A stretch of DNA of 40,655 nt from Muribaculaceae bacterium. GTDB taxonomy: Bacteria; Bacteroidota; Bacteroidia; Bacteroidales; Muribaculaceae. Every line of letters starts with the position of its first letter. Within the stretch, counting starts at the first letter, position 1. Made by a program: the position numbers and the translations under genes. This document shows, piece after piece, positions 9,101 to 16,310 of the stretch. The notes beneath the pieces were generated by a model. That model made no database searches. It was not told the origin of the DNA and was given only the letters and a program-made list of their open reading frames with translations. The DNA lies in assembly GCA_029061225.1 (NCBI GenBank), contig JAIDSM010000016.1, forward strand, positions 1 to 40,655, in the 5' to 3' direction.

Positions 9101-9265
9101 GATTTCCTCAGGAATCAGGTCGATGATCTTCTGAGGGTCTGCCGCGTTCCATACATCCACATGGACAAGCCAAAGCGGATGCTGGTTGTCGATGGGCCGT
9201 CGCTCCTGCGCCTTGAGCCCAAGGACAAATAGTGAAAGTAATAAGCAAAGTAATACTCGCCTCAT
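6116..9265 (-). CDS. GH98 endo-beta-glycanase with CBM6/35-like, InlB-like and C-terminal binding domains
   Basis: The opening PLWLVHVDVWNAADPQKIIDLIPEEIKPYV is the classic N-terminal segment of the GH98 catalytic domain. FLGWNYAEQFWG carries the likely acid Glu, and YDNCGWNG and GPELIW carry further conserved acids. GH98 enzymes are endo-beta-galactosidases or endo-xylanases; the surrounding side-chain enzymes favour xylan. Domains in order: GH98 about 25-600, a CBM6/35-like sandwich starting IIIEAEDMDY (about 625-755), an InlB/bacterial-repeat-like domain (FLVTIRDVENGTVTA...), a second sandwich (YKLDFTNAANGSIPEGW...) and a sorting-like tail ending KVMKK. I chose the ATG at 9265 (MRRVLLCLLLSLFVLGLKA signal peptide) over the TTG at 9289. 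It is the only minus-strand gene in the left PUL. The product is secreted; a surface location is inferred. Confidence 0.85.
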   Translation of the reverse strand: MRRVLLCLLLSLFVLGLKAQERRPIDNQHPLWLVHVDVWNAADPQKIIDLIPEEIKPYVCMNLSLSCGYDTKDNMYRMPRSAVRTYKSWASVCQHNGMWFTCQPASGGHTHIQDDDLETFEYFFKTYPNFLGWNYAEQFWGFDEAGDKSSSTQESRIALFAKLVEMSHKYGGFLTVSFCGNIWSHPLNPLGMMKRNADLHKACQEHPEAILWLYKYTTSSCFYNNESVSWGPFVAGLANNYGVRYDNCGWNGALGDYFGDTKNAPYPGSAGIGTVMEQTCVNGGAVWDGPELIWTEDFKNLSATLVDNYLRRRWTTFPNFDAIWVDMFRKIIDGSMYIPSRQEVVEKTKVAVINDLTSGNDEDKYAAWDNLYDGLYKQDDPFNRNKGYWMDNYLYLKKSGRYGTVPVMLEAYDPLAKQIPSLVNKSERKTRWNTIDKKVEEFNKYYPEVSEGDLYVNRFRNQLVTYTPYSNVSGKRSASARIPLKYNTCETLELKYDVLSSGVIREYNDHIDFYLNNFRNDTTTIREDIIRLEGLKEKPSYELKQHASYEVNIKDDYNEADKSYTLTVSHLGPLDLTVSCSGNADRSGMTDAIPSDYTISVPKQPEPFKGPIIIEAEDMDYRSIGKLALTHSGWWAPDYSEFSGMGFVELGTNKKATLRHNLTLREAGEYEIYIRYCNTSADAEIEVSVNGEARNITINKAPKNDWKKVKVEASLNAGENTFIITNTTGVGPTIDQIIYMPKGTPKEKFLVTIRDVENGTVTADVSEASEGQKVTLKVNAEEGYALKELRIVNSVYYTMAKTIAINDSGEISFIMPEDNVTILPVFYDTTSIYKLDFTNAANGSIPEGWRCIQENNEVHQYPNSFSSGARTLKDFKGYQGKALYWRNSRAEYGAINNYRLNLEPGEYKLTFAMAAWKLSPKYNVTIRNADKNTEVAQSEVFTTTVDVNGNTSADVSAEEQHEFKFTVPEKGNYIIRFNDKSTVGGYHEFLLLECKLNHTGDSAVEGIYDGHSNVPAGIYTPQGIKVSSMQSGLNIVIEADGTVRKVMKK

Positions 9266-9322
9266 AATGTAAATGATATTTATGAGCAAATGCTCGGTTA
9301 TAAATAATTCTGTATCTGGGTC

Positions 9323-9340
9323 GGCGGTTTCCTAACCGCC
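9323..9340. repeat. Short palindrome in the GH98 leader
   Basis: Arms GGCGGTT (9323-9329) and AACCGCC (9334-9340) enclose TCCT. It sits between the predicted GH98 -7 element and its start codon, so it would lie in the 5' untranslated RNA. Confidence 0.65.
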
Positions 9341-9370
9341 GCTCGCTCGAATCCCTTCCGTTGCTATCTG

Positions 9371-9378
9371 CAAAATTA
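9371..9378 (-). promoter_or_regulatory. Predicted GH98 promoter -7 element
   Basis: On the minus strand the site reads TAATTTTG, matching the Bacteroidetes TAnnTTTG consensus. A weak ATTG (-33-like) lies 18 bp further upstream (9397-9400). The 349-bp gap 9266-9614 otherwise holds the leader palindrome and the esterase promoter. Confidence 0.5.
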
Positions 9379-9565
9379 ATGATAAATTCCGAAAACCAAT
9401 CTAACAGGCGGATAAATTACTTTTTGATTGGTAACATCAGAGGTAATTTTATGCTTGAATTGTTTCATAACATTCCTTTTATCTATCATGTGATATATAT
9501 TGCGGTAGTGTACGATTATGTATGAACAATATACAAATTGGTATTCGACGGTTTGATTTTTGAGC

Positions 9566-9573
9566 TATCTTTG
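9566..9573 (+). promoter_or_regulatory. Predicted esterase-gene promoter -7 element
   Basis: TATCTTTG followed by CA fits TAnnTTTG, 41 bp before the start codon. No good -33 TTTG at the usual 19-21 bp spacing was seen. Confidence 0.5.
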
Positions 9574-9614
9574 CATCTGTTATCTCGAAAATTCAATAAA
9601 TACCATAGAAGGAC

Positions 9615-11654
9615 ATGAAACATTTACTTACTCTCTGCATGGCTTCTCTTACGCTGGCGACAGCCTTTGCTGCGACAGCCCCTAAATGGGAGAGCCTCAC
9701 CGTCAACGGCGCAAGCCGTAAGATGAAAGTCTACGTACCTGAAAACACTCCGAGCGGAGCGGCGCTCGTAATCGCTTGCCACGGTATGAATCAGGATGCC
9801 AACTGGCACGACAGCAATTCCAAATGGGCCGCAGTAGCCGACACCGCCAAGTTCGTGCTTGTTTTTCCGGAAGGCATTGACCGCGGTTGGGACATAGGCG
9901 GAAACAGAGACGTGAATTTCGTCAGCGCCATCATCGACAAGATGGAGAAGGAACACAACATCAGTACGGGTCGTGTGTATCTGACCGGTTTCTCAATGGG
10001 TGGAATGTTCACCTATCACTGTGCCAACCGTATCCCCGACAAGATTGCTGCGTTCGTTCCGGTCAGCGGATATCCGATGGGCGATAAGAGCGCGTATAGC
10101 TCGCGTCCTGTGCCCATCATGCACGTTCATGGTACCGGCGACGATGTCTGCGTCTTCAGCGGTGTTCAGCCTACACTTGACAGCTGGATCAAACACAATA
10201 AGTGTAACACCGTGGAGGAACTTATTGATCCGTATCCAAAGGGAAACCGCAACAAAGGCGCCAAAATGCATATCTGGGGCGACGGTCTCGACGGAGTGGA
10301 GGTCCGACTGCTCGAACTCAAGGACAAAGGTCACTGGCAGTCGGAAGATCCCGTCTATTGCCTTACGAGTATAGAAGGCTGGAACTTCATGAAGCGCTGG
10401 AGCCTCGGCCCGGACGCTCCGAAGGTGAAGACTCTCGAACCTGAGAACGGCTCTTTCGACCTTCCGCTCGACGGCATGGATATCAGCCTTACTTTCGATA
10501 TGAATGTAGACGGCTCTGAAGCCGAGGCTCTGCTTGAGAAGGATGGCGTTCCTGTAAAACTCAACGTGAAGAGTTCCGGAAATGTTCTGACCCTCACGGT
10601 CCCGGCTCTGGAACGCGGTGAATATGCACTTTCTGTCCGCAATGTGAAAGGTGAGAACGAAGGCGTAATGAAGGTATTCAAGGCTACCTATACTTTGGGA
10701 GTTGAGGAAGTGGGTGATGTTCCTCCCTACAATGTCATCTTCCATCCCGATCTTCGTGCGGAAGAAAATAAGGTAGGGGAGGGTATACCTACAGGGTGGT
10801 ACCGTATAAATACCCGCAGCGGTGCGAAAGACGAGAAGACATCCGGAAGCGCGAATACAGGTGGTGCCCGAATGAAGTATTTCATGCAGGGGGGCGACTT
10901 TGACGAGGGTTTCTATCTGAGTGCCCGCGACTACGACCGCTGCGAGATCACCTATGGCAAATATGTGCCTGACTATGCACTGCATTTCGAGAAAGGACGC
11001 TATGTTGCTAATTTCAATTCCGTATACTGGAATAAGGGTTCTCTCGACGGCAATGTAAAGTTCGACTTCACTGTGAAAGGAATCGACGGAACGACAGTCG
11101 CAAACTTCCCGTCGCTCCCTTCGACCGGAAACATGGACGAGCAGCAGGGTCGTATCGGTGGATCGACCGCACATTCATTGGAATTCGACATCTCCTCTGA
11201 AGGTGATTATACGGTGACCTACAGCATGACCGCCGGATGGGCTGCCGTGATTGTTGGAAACCTTAAAATCGAGACAGCAATGTCACCCGCCGAGCGCTAT
11301 AAGGGTGGCTTCCTCCGTACCTTGAATCAGGCGAAGGATATGTACGCCTCTATTCCGGAGGCGGACCGCAACCGTCAGGAGGCTATCGCTCTTCTTGATG
11401 CTATCAATAAGTATGAATCGCTCGTCTCCACATCTCCTTCTGTTTATGAGACTGCTACCAAAGCCCTTACAGAAGCGATGGAAAATGCGGCATCCCTCTC
11501 TGGAGTCGAGGCCGTTGAGGGTGACTCCGAGATCGTAGCGCGCGAATGGTTCAACATCCATGGTCAGGCTGTAAATGCAGATGAGAAAGGCCTCATCATA
11601 GAGCGCATCCTCTACCGTAACGGCAAGACCTCCGTCATCAAGAAAATGAACTGA
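9615..11654 (+). CDS. CE1-like secreted esterase (feruloyl/acetyl-xylan esterase candidate) with accessory domains and sorting-like tail
   Basis: The 679-residue protein has a signal peptide (about 1-20). Residues about 22-265 form an alpha/beta hydrolase of the LpqC/CE1 type: HGMNQDANWH at the oxyanion side, TGFSMGGM with nucleophile Ser127, HGTGDDVCVFSG with the candidate acid Asp, and DKGHWQSED with the candidate His. Next comes an SbsA-like Ig domain (PKVKTLEPENGSFDLP..., about 270-365), then a carbohydrate-binding-like sandwich (about 370-555), a helical linker and a tail with WFNIHGQAVN...GKTSVIKK. In a xylan locus the likely substrates are ferulate or acetate esters on arabinose or xylose side chains. 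Members of this family cannot be told apart by sequence alone. A 17-bp terminator follows. Confidence 0.78.
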   Translation: MKHLLTLCMASLTLATAFAATAPKWESLTVNGASRKMKVYVPENTPSGAALVIACHGMNQDANWHDSNSKWAAVADTAKFVLVFPEGIDRGWDIGGNRDVNFVSAIIDKMEKEHNISTGRVYLTGFSMGGMFTYHCANRIPDKIAAFVPVSGYPMGDKSAYSSRPVPIMHVHGTGDDVCVFSGVQPTLDSWIKHNKCNTVEELIDPYPKGNRNKGAKMHIWGDGLDGVEVRLLELKDKGHWQSEDPVYCLTSIEGWNFMKRWSLGPDAPKVKTLEPENGSFDLPLDGMDISLTFDMNVDGSEAEALLEKDGVPVKLNVKSSGNVLTLTVPALERGEYALSVRNVKGENEGVMKVFKATYTLGVEEVGDVPPYNVIFHPDLRAEENKVGEGIPTGWYRINTRSGAKDEKTSGSANTGGARMKYFMQGGDFDEGFYLSARDYDRCEITYGKYVPDYALHFEKGRYVANFNSVYWNKGSLDGNVKFDFTVKGIDGTTVANFPSLPSTGNMDEQQGRIGGSTAHSLEFDISSEGDYTVTYSMTAGWAAVIVGNLKIETAMSPAERYKGGFLRTLNQAKDMYASIPEADRNRQEAIALLDAINKYESLVSTSPSVYETATKALTEAMENAASLSGVEAVEGDSEIVAREWFNIHGQAVNADEKGLIIERILYRNGKTSVIKKMN

Positions 11655-11689
11655 CATGATCCTGCGTTCAGCTACCTTTTCTTAAGCTT

Positions 11690-11729
11690 ACAGCTAAGCC
11701 GCTGTCCGGAATGACAGCGGCTTAGCTGT
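11690..11729 (+). terminator. Long perfect hairpin after the esterase gene
   Basis: Arms 11690-11706 (ACAGCTAAGCCGCTGTC) and 11713-11729 pair perfectly over 17 bp around CGGAAT, 36 bp after the stop. No long T-run follows directly, but the strength and place fit transcript end formation. Confidence 0.7.
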
Positions 11730-11797
11730 CTAATCGTTCCATACCGGCAAATCATTCATCCTCTCCTCGACACCTGCCGGATAAACTCCACCCATCC

Positions 11798-11825
11798 AAC
11801 GTCTAACGTCCAACGTCTAACGTCC
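11798..11825. repeat. Heptanucleotide tandem array, unit AACGTCY x4
   Basis: Four exact-length 7-mers alternate AACGTCT and AACGTCC. It lies between the esterase terminator and the GH31 promoter. Confidence 0.85.
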
Positions 11826-11885
11826 ATATCGATTTTGTGCTATGATTTAATCGAAATCGTGCATGCGGCTTAACGAAAATAATAC

Positions 11886-11893
11886 TATATTTG
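11886..11893 (+). promoter_or_regulatory. Predicted GH31 promoter -7 element
   Basis: TATATTTG followed by CA is a near-ideal Bacteroidetes -7 element, 24 bp before the chosen ATG at 11918. Its presence also argues against translation starting at TTG 11891, which lies inside it. No clear -33 element. Confidence 0.6.
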
Positions 11894-11917
11894 CATTTTA
11901 TTAATTCAACTGCCATT

Positions 11918-14317
11918 ATGAAATTGAAAATTTCCATCGGATGTATGGCGCTTCTCATGGCCCTGTCCACCTTCGCAGCCGAAAAAGTGTATGTGAAGTA
12001 CTATACTCCTGAAATCGTGAGAATTGTAAAATCTCCCGACGGTAACCCCAATGGCGACCGTGAATCTCTCGTTGTCACCGCCAAGCCTCAGGATGTAAAG
12101 GTGACCGGAGTTATTGACGATGAAGTGACAGAATATAAAAGCTCTGCCCTCAAGGTGATGGTTGACAATAATACAGGTAGGGTCAGCTTTTATAAGCCCG
12201 ATGGGGAGCTTCTCGTTGCGGAAGGAAAACACGGCTTTACTCCCATTTCAGAAGGAATTGACAAAGGTGCCTATAAGGTTATGCAGAGCTTCGCCCTCGA
12301 AGCCGATGAGCCTATCTATGGAGTAGGAATGCTACAGAACGGCAAGATGTCGCAACGCGGCGAACACCGTCTCATGCAGCAATCTAACCTTGAGGACTTC
12401 GCCCACTTCTTCCAGAGCATAAAAGGTTACGGCATATATTGGGACAACTATTCCCCCACGGCACTCAACGATGACGGCACCCTTGAGCTTGAAAGCCAGG
12501 TCGGTGATCTCGTTGATTATTACTTCATGTATGGAGGCGACGCCGACGGTGTGATAGCGGATATACGCTGGCTTACAGGCTCGGTGCCCATGGTTCCCCT
12601 ATGGACTTACGGTTTCCACCAGAGCCGCGAACGCTACAAGACGCAGGACGAACTCCTTGAAGTAGTGGATAAGTACCGTAACCTCGGTATTCCTTTCGAC
12701 GGAATTATCCAGGACTGGCAGTATTGGGGCTCGAACTACACCTGGAACGCCATGGAATTTATCAACCCTGACTTCAACCGGGCCCAGGAAATGATCGACA
12801 AGGTGCATGACAACAATGCCCATATGAGCATTAGCATCTGGCAGAGCTTCGGCCCGCAGACGAAGCAGTATAAGGAACTGAAGGAAAAAGGACTTCTCTT
12901 CGATTTCGAGACATGGCCTGAATCAGGTCTCACGGAATGGCCTCCTCGCCGTGACTACCTGTCTGGTGTCCGCGTATATGATGCTTATAGCCCGGAGGCC
13001 CGTGATATCTATTGGAACCATCTCAAGCGTCTCCACTCTATGGGAATTGACGCATGGTGGATGGACTCTACCGATCCCGACCACATGCAGTATAAGGATT
13101 CCGATCTCGATCAGCCAAGTGCTCTCGGCAGTTACCGCTCGGTCCGTAATCTTTTCCCCTTCATGTGCGTAAGCGGTGTCGACAGCCATCAGCGTGCCGA
13201 CGATAAGCAGAAACGTCCTTTCATCCTTACACGCTCCTACTTCACCGGGCAGCAGCGCTTTGGATCTCAGTCCTGGAGTGGCGACGTCGGCAGTTCATGG
13301 GATTCCTTCCGCAAGCAAGTGCCCCTCGTCCTCAACCATACCCTTACGGGCAATCCTAACGTAAACACCGATATAGGCGGTTTCTTCTCAGGTAGCTATA
13401 ACAGAAACTATGATCCTACTTCAGGTTCGAAGAACCCACAGTTCCAGGAACTCTACACCCGCTGGATGCAGTTTGGTGCCTTCACTCCGATGATGCGCAG
13501 CCATGGCGCCGACACCTACCGCGAGATCTATTATTTCGGGAAGGAGGGTGAACCCGTCTATGACGCTCTCGTTGACGCTATTAAGTTGCGCTACCGTCTG
13601 ATGCCTTACATCTACAGCACCGCCCGCCGTGTCAGCGCTAACGACGACAGCTTCATGCGAGCCCTCTTCATGGATTTCAAGGATGACAAAAACACTTGGG
13701 ACAACGGACGCGAATTCATGTTCGGACGCAGTATCCTCGTGTGCCCCGTTCTCGATCCCCTTTATACTCAGGAGAAGGTCGTCAAGACCAATGAGATGAC
13801 AGGATGGGACAAACAGGATGCCAATCTTAATTCCGAAGGCTGGCAGGTGGTCGACTGGACCGCCAAGAAGGTTTATGACGTATATCTTCCGGCAGGCGCG
13901 GACTGGTATGACTTTTGGACCAATAAAAAGTATGACGGCGGACAGACTGTCAAGGCCGACGCTCCTCTCGCTTATTCCCCCCTCTATGTAAAGGCAGGAA
14001 GTATTCTTCCTCTCGCGGAGGATATGCAGTACACTTCCGAGAAACCATGGGACTATCTGACTCTCAATGTCTATCCCGGTGCAGACGCTGAATTTGTACT
14101 TTATGAAGATGAAGGTGACGGCTTCGGATATCAGGAAGGAAAGTTCTCCAAGATTCCGATGAACTGGAATGACAAAAAGCGCACCCTGACAATCGACGCA
14201 ACCAAAGGTAGCTTCGACGGCATGCTGAAGAACCGCACCTTCAACGTCGTTCTTCCCGACGGCCAGTCAAAGGAAATTTCATACTCGGGTAAGCGTACAT
14301 CCGTTTCATTCCATTGA
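11918..14317 (+). CDS. GH31 alpha-xylosidase-type glycoside hydrolase
   Basis: The product is 799 residues from the ATG at 11918, with a type I signal peptide (MKLKISIGCMALLMALSTFAA). An N-terminal beta-domain carries the EPIYGVGMLQNGKMSQRG loop. The TIM barrel contains IIQDWQYWG, the nucleophile motif DAWWMDSTDPD (Asp383) and the acid/base motif SWSGDVGSSW (Asp456), followed by the proximal and distal beta-domains common to GH31. The overall architecture and the WWMDSTDPD form resemble bacterial alpha-xylosidases. In this setting it would remove alpha-xylosyl decorations, such as xylose capping arabinose side chains, but alpha-glucosidase or alpha-galactosidase activity cannot be excluded. 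No lipobox and no sorting tail, so periplasmic location is likely. Its own promoter is predicted. Confidence 0.85.
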   Translation: MKLKISIGCMALLMALSTFAAEKVYVKYYTPEIVRIVKSPDGNPNGDRESLVVTAKPQDVKVTGVIDDEVTEYKSSALKVMVDNNTGRVSFYKPDGELLVAEGKHGFTPISEGIDKGAYKVMQSFALEADEPIYGVGMLQNGKMSQRGEHRLMQQSNLEDFAHFFQSIKGYGIYWDNYSPTALNDDGTLELESQVGDLVDYYFMYGGDADGVIADIRWLTGSVPMVPLWTYGFHQSRERYKTQDELLEVVDKYRNLGIPFDGIIQDWQYWGSNYTWNAMEFINPDFNRAQEMIDKVHDNNAHMSISIWQSFGPQTKQYKELKEKGLLFDFETWPESGLTEWPPRRDYLSGVRVYDAYSPEARDIYWNHLKRLHSMGIDAWWMDSTDPDHMQYKDSDLDQPSALGSYRSVRNLFPFMCVSGVDSHQRADDKQKRPFILTRSYFTGQQRFGSQSWSGDVGSSWDSFRKQVPLVLNHTLTGNPNVNTDIGGFFSGSYNRNYDPTSGSKNPQFQELYTRWMQFGAFTPMMRSHGADTYREIYYFGKEGEPVYDALVDAIKLRYRLMPYIYSTARRVSANDDSFMRALFMDFKDDKNTWDNGREFMFGRSILVCPVLDPLYTQEKVVKTNEMTGWDKQDANLNSEGWQVVDWTAKKVYDVYLPAGADWYDFWTNKKYDGGQTVKADAPLAYSPLYVKAGSILPLAEDMQYTSEKPWDYLTLNVYPGADAEFVLYEDEGDGFGYQEGKFSKIPMNWNDKKRTLTIDATKGSFDGMLKNRTFNVVLPDGQSKEISYSGKRTSVSFH

Positions 14318-14335
14318 TTTATATTTTATTTGTAG

Positions 14336-14356
14336 GGACGCACGGTTCGTGCGTCC
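14336..14356. repeat. Short dispersed palindrome, copy 3
   Basis: Arms GGACGCACG (14336-14344) and CGTGCGTCC (14348-14356) flank GTT. It fills much of the 60-bp gap between GH31 and GH97. Confidence 0.8.
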
Positions 14357-14377
14357 ACCATTTATTTATATAGCCTA

Positions 14378-16141
14378 ATGAAATTCAAAATAATTTTAAC
14401 CTCAGTCTGCTTGGCCTTTCCGTTTTTTCTTACCGCCGGAAATGCATCTAAAGGAAGATGCATTTCAGGTAGCTCAGATGATGGGGATCTTACTTTTTAT
14501 TATCAGTCTTCTGATGAAAAGGCTCCTGCCATTCCTTTGCTCAAATTTGAATTCGGCAAACTCGAGAGAATCGGTAACATGATACAGGGTGAGACTGACT
14601 ATAACATGGTGACAGGTAAAAGAAGCCATTGCCATAACAGTTTCTCCGGGTGGCAATATATTACTGCTACTGGTGATACCGTTTATGTAAGGTTATATGA
14701 TGACGGTTTCGCATGGAAAAAGAAAGGTTCATCCAAAATAGAACTCATCAACCCTCAACATACTTGGCTTCAAAACTGGACGGACTGTTATGAGGAATTT
14801 TTTCCGAAAGATCAGGTCCAGACGGAAGGGAAGCGTATAGGCTATCCAGCTCTCTTTGAATATAAGGATAGCATTTTCGGACTCCTTACCGAATCCGGTA
14901 TCACTTCCGACGAAGCCGGTGTCAGCATGTATGCCCTTGGTAATAATTGTTTCGAACTGAAACCCGACGGTCCGGAAGATGGGGGTTGGCAGACTTTCAT
15001 AGTCGGTGGCCTTTCCGATATCGTGGAGTCAACCCTCGTTACGGATATCGCTGCTCCGAATAGACTCGAAGATACCTCCTGGATAGAACCCGGAGTCGCC
15101 TCATGGGTATACTGGGCATACAACCACGGATCTGATGACTTCAACATAATAAAGAAATACATCGATCTTGCCTACGAGCTGAAACTTCCGTACATACTTA
15201 TAGATGCGGAATGGGATAGAATGAAAGATGGCAAGACTGTCGAGGATGCGGTAGAATATGCAATATTGCGAGATGTCAAGCCGATGATATGGTACAATTC
15301 TTCCATCGGCTGGGTCGACGGCGCGCCTACTCCGAAATACAGGCTGAATACTCCCGAAGATCTTGAGACGGAATTCGCATGGTGTGAGGAGATAGGTGTG
15401 AAGGGTGTCAAGATTGACTTCTTTTCGGGCGATACTAACCGCAACTGGAAGTTTATGGAAGAACTTCTCGAAGCGGGGGCACGTCATCACCTGCTCGTCA
15501 ACTTCCATGGCTCCCCGCTTCCCCGAGGCTGGCAGCGTACATATCCCAACTTCATAACCACAGAATCCGTATACGGCGCGGAGTGGTACAACAACCGGCC
15601 GGATATGACAACGAGGGCTGCATCCCACAACGCGACACTTCCCTTTACCCGCAATGTGATTGGCTCGATGGACTACACTCCCTGCGCCTTCACCGACTCG
15701 CAGCATCCTCATATCACTACCCATGCCCACGAACTGGCACTGACAGCTCTCTTTGAGTCCGGAATCCAGCATCTCGCCGACCGCCCCGAAAGTTTTCTCG
15801 CTCAGCCGCAGGAAGTGAAGGAATATCTCTCTAATCTTCCCGCTGCTTGGGACGATACCGTACTTCTTGGAGGTTATCCGGGCGAATTCGTAATCATGGC
15901 AAGAAAGAAAGACGGTAAATGGTGGATCTCAGCCATCAACGGAACTGACGCTCCTGTCACTCTTGAAGATATCGACTATGCGCGTCTTGGCCTCGACAAT
16001 TCAAATCTGGCTATCAGGTCCTTTGAGGACGCTGCTCCGGGCAGCGTCCAAAAATGGAAAATATCTGACTCATCCTCTTTGCCTTCGTCTTTCTCTCTTC
16101 TTCCTAGAGGAGGTATGGTAATGACCGTATCCCCTAAGTAA
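14378..16141 (+). CDS. GH97 retaining-type glycoside hydrolase, probable alpha-galactosidase
   Basis: The 587-residue protein begins with a signal peptide (FPFFLTAGNA). The N-terminal beta-super-sandwich includes GWQYITATGDTVYVRLYDDGFAW. The barrel has ILIDAEWDR, MIWYNSS and the motif GVKGVKIDFFSGD. Asp347 there corresponds to the nucleophile of the retaining GH97 branch (BT1871-type alpha-galactosidase or beta-L-arabinopyranosidase), which separates it from inverting SusB-type alpha-glucosidases. HGSPLPRGWQRTYPNF and TTESVYGAEW are further family blocks. It follows GH31 after 60 bp and precedes GH95, so joint action on galactosyl/xylosyl side chains is plausible. It has no lipobox or sorting tail and is probably periplasmic. 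The exact sugar specificity is an inference. Confidence 0.85.
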   Translation: MKFKIILTSVCLAFPFFLTAGNASKGRCISGSSDDGDLTFYYQSSDEKAPAIPLLKFEFGKLERIGNMIQGETDYNMVTGKRSHCHNSFSGWQYITATGDTVYVRLYDDGFAWKKKGSSKIELINPQHTWLQNWTDCYEEFFPKDQVQTEGKRIGYPALFEYKDSIFGLLTESGITSDEAGVSMYALGNNCFELKPDGPEDGGWQTFIVGGLSDIVESTLVTDIAAPNRLEDTSWIEPGVASWVYWAYNHGSDDFNIIKKYIDLAYELKLPYILIDAEWDRMKDGKTVEDAVEYAILRDVKPMIWYNSSIGWVDGAPTPKYRLNTPEDLETEFAWCEEIGVKGVKIDFFSGDTNRNWKFMEELLEAGARHHLLVNFHGSPLPRGWQRTYPNFITTESVYGAEWYNNRPDMTTRAASHNATLPFTRNVIGSMDYTPCAFTDSQHPHITTHAHELALTALFESGIQHLADRPESFLAQPQEVKEYLSNLPAAWDDTVLLGGYPGEFVIMARKKDGKWWISAINGTDAPVTLEDIDYARLGLDNSNLAIRSFEDAAPGSVQKWKISDSSSLPSSFSLLPRGGMVMTVSPK

Positions 16142-16193
16142 TAGAAGGGATGCTTCGCGTGCGTAAACGCGTGAGTGATAATACGCTGACAAC

Positions 16194-16275
16194 TCAGCTC
16201 GGAGAGCTGATATTATGCTAAAATCCAGGCTTCAGCCTGGAAAATGAAACAGATAATCAGTAGCCTCGGAGAGGC
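16194..16275. repeat. Cluster of three short hairpins
   Basis: Three palindromes lie in the 169-bp gap before GH95: TCAGCTC-GGA-GAGCTGA (16194-16210), CCAGGC-TTCA-GCCTGG (16225-16240) and GCCTC-GGA-GAGGC (16263-16275). The first and third share the CTCGGAGAG centre with different outer arms. This may be a mobile palindromic element or an mRNA-processing region upstream of GH95. Confidence 0.65.
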
Positions 16276-16310
16276 GCTTTATGATTTAGAATCAAACAAT
16301 TTTTATATAC

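Noticed and set aside
9266-9289. Eight-codon extension of GH98 starting at TTG
   Set aside because: The ATG at 9265 gives a clean signal peptide and the extension uses a rare start.
5815-9340. Invertible segment carrying GH98
   Set aside because: The palindromes at the left boundary have no inverted counterpart at the right boundary (9323-9340 is a different sequence), and no recombinase gene is present.
9993-11174. Long open frame (393 codons) on the minus strand inside the esterase gene
   Set aside because: It is fully antisense to a gene with clear catalytic motifs, has no signal or domain I recognise, and is explained by codon bias of the plus-strand gene.
15101-15772. Open frame of 223 codons on the minus strand inside GH97
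   Set aside because: Antisense to the GH97 catalytic barrel, no recognisable product.
16147-16176. Possible fifth copy of the GGACGCACG palindrome
   Set aside because: GGGATGCTTCGCGTGCG has only loose resemblance and poor arm pairing.
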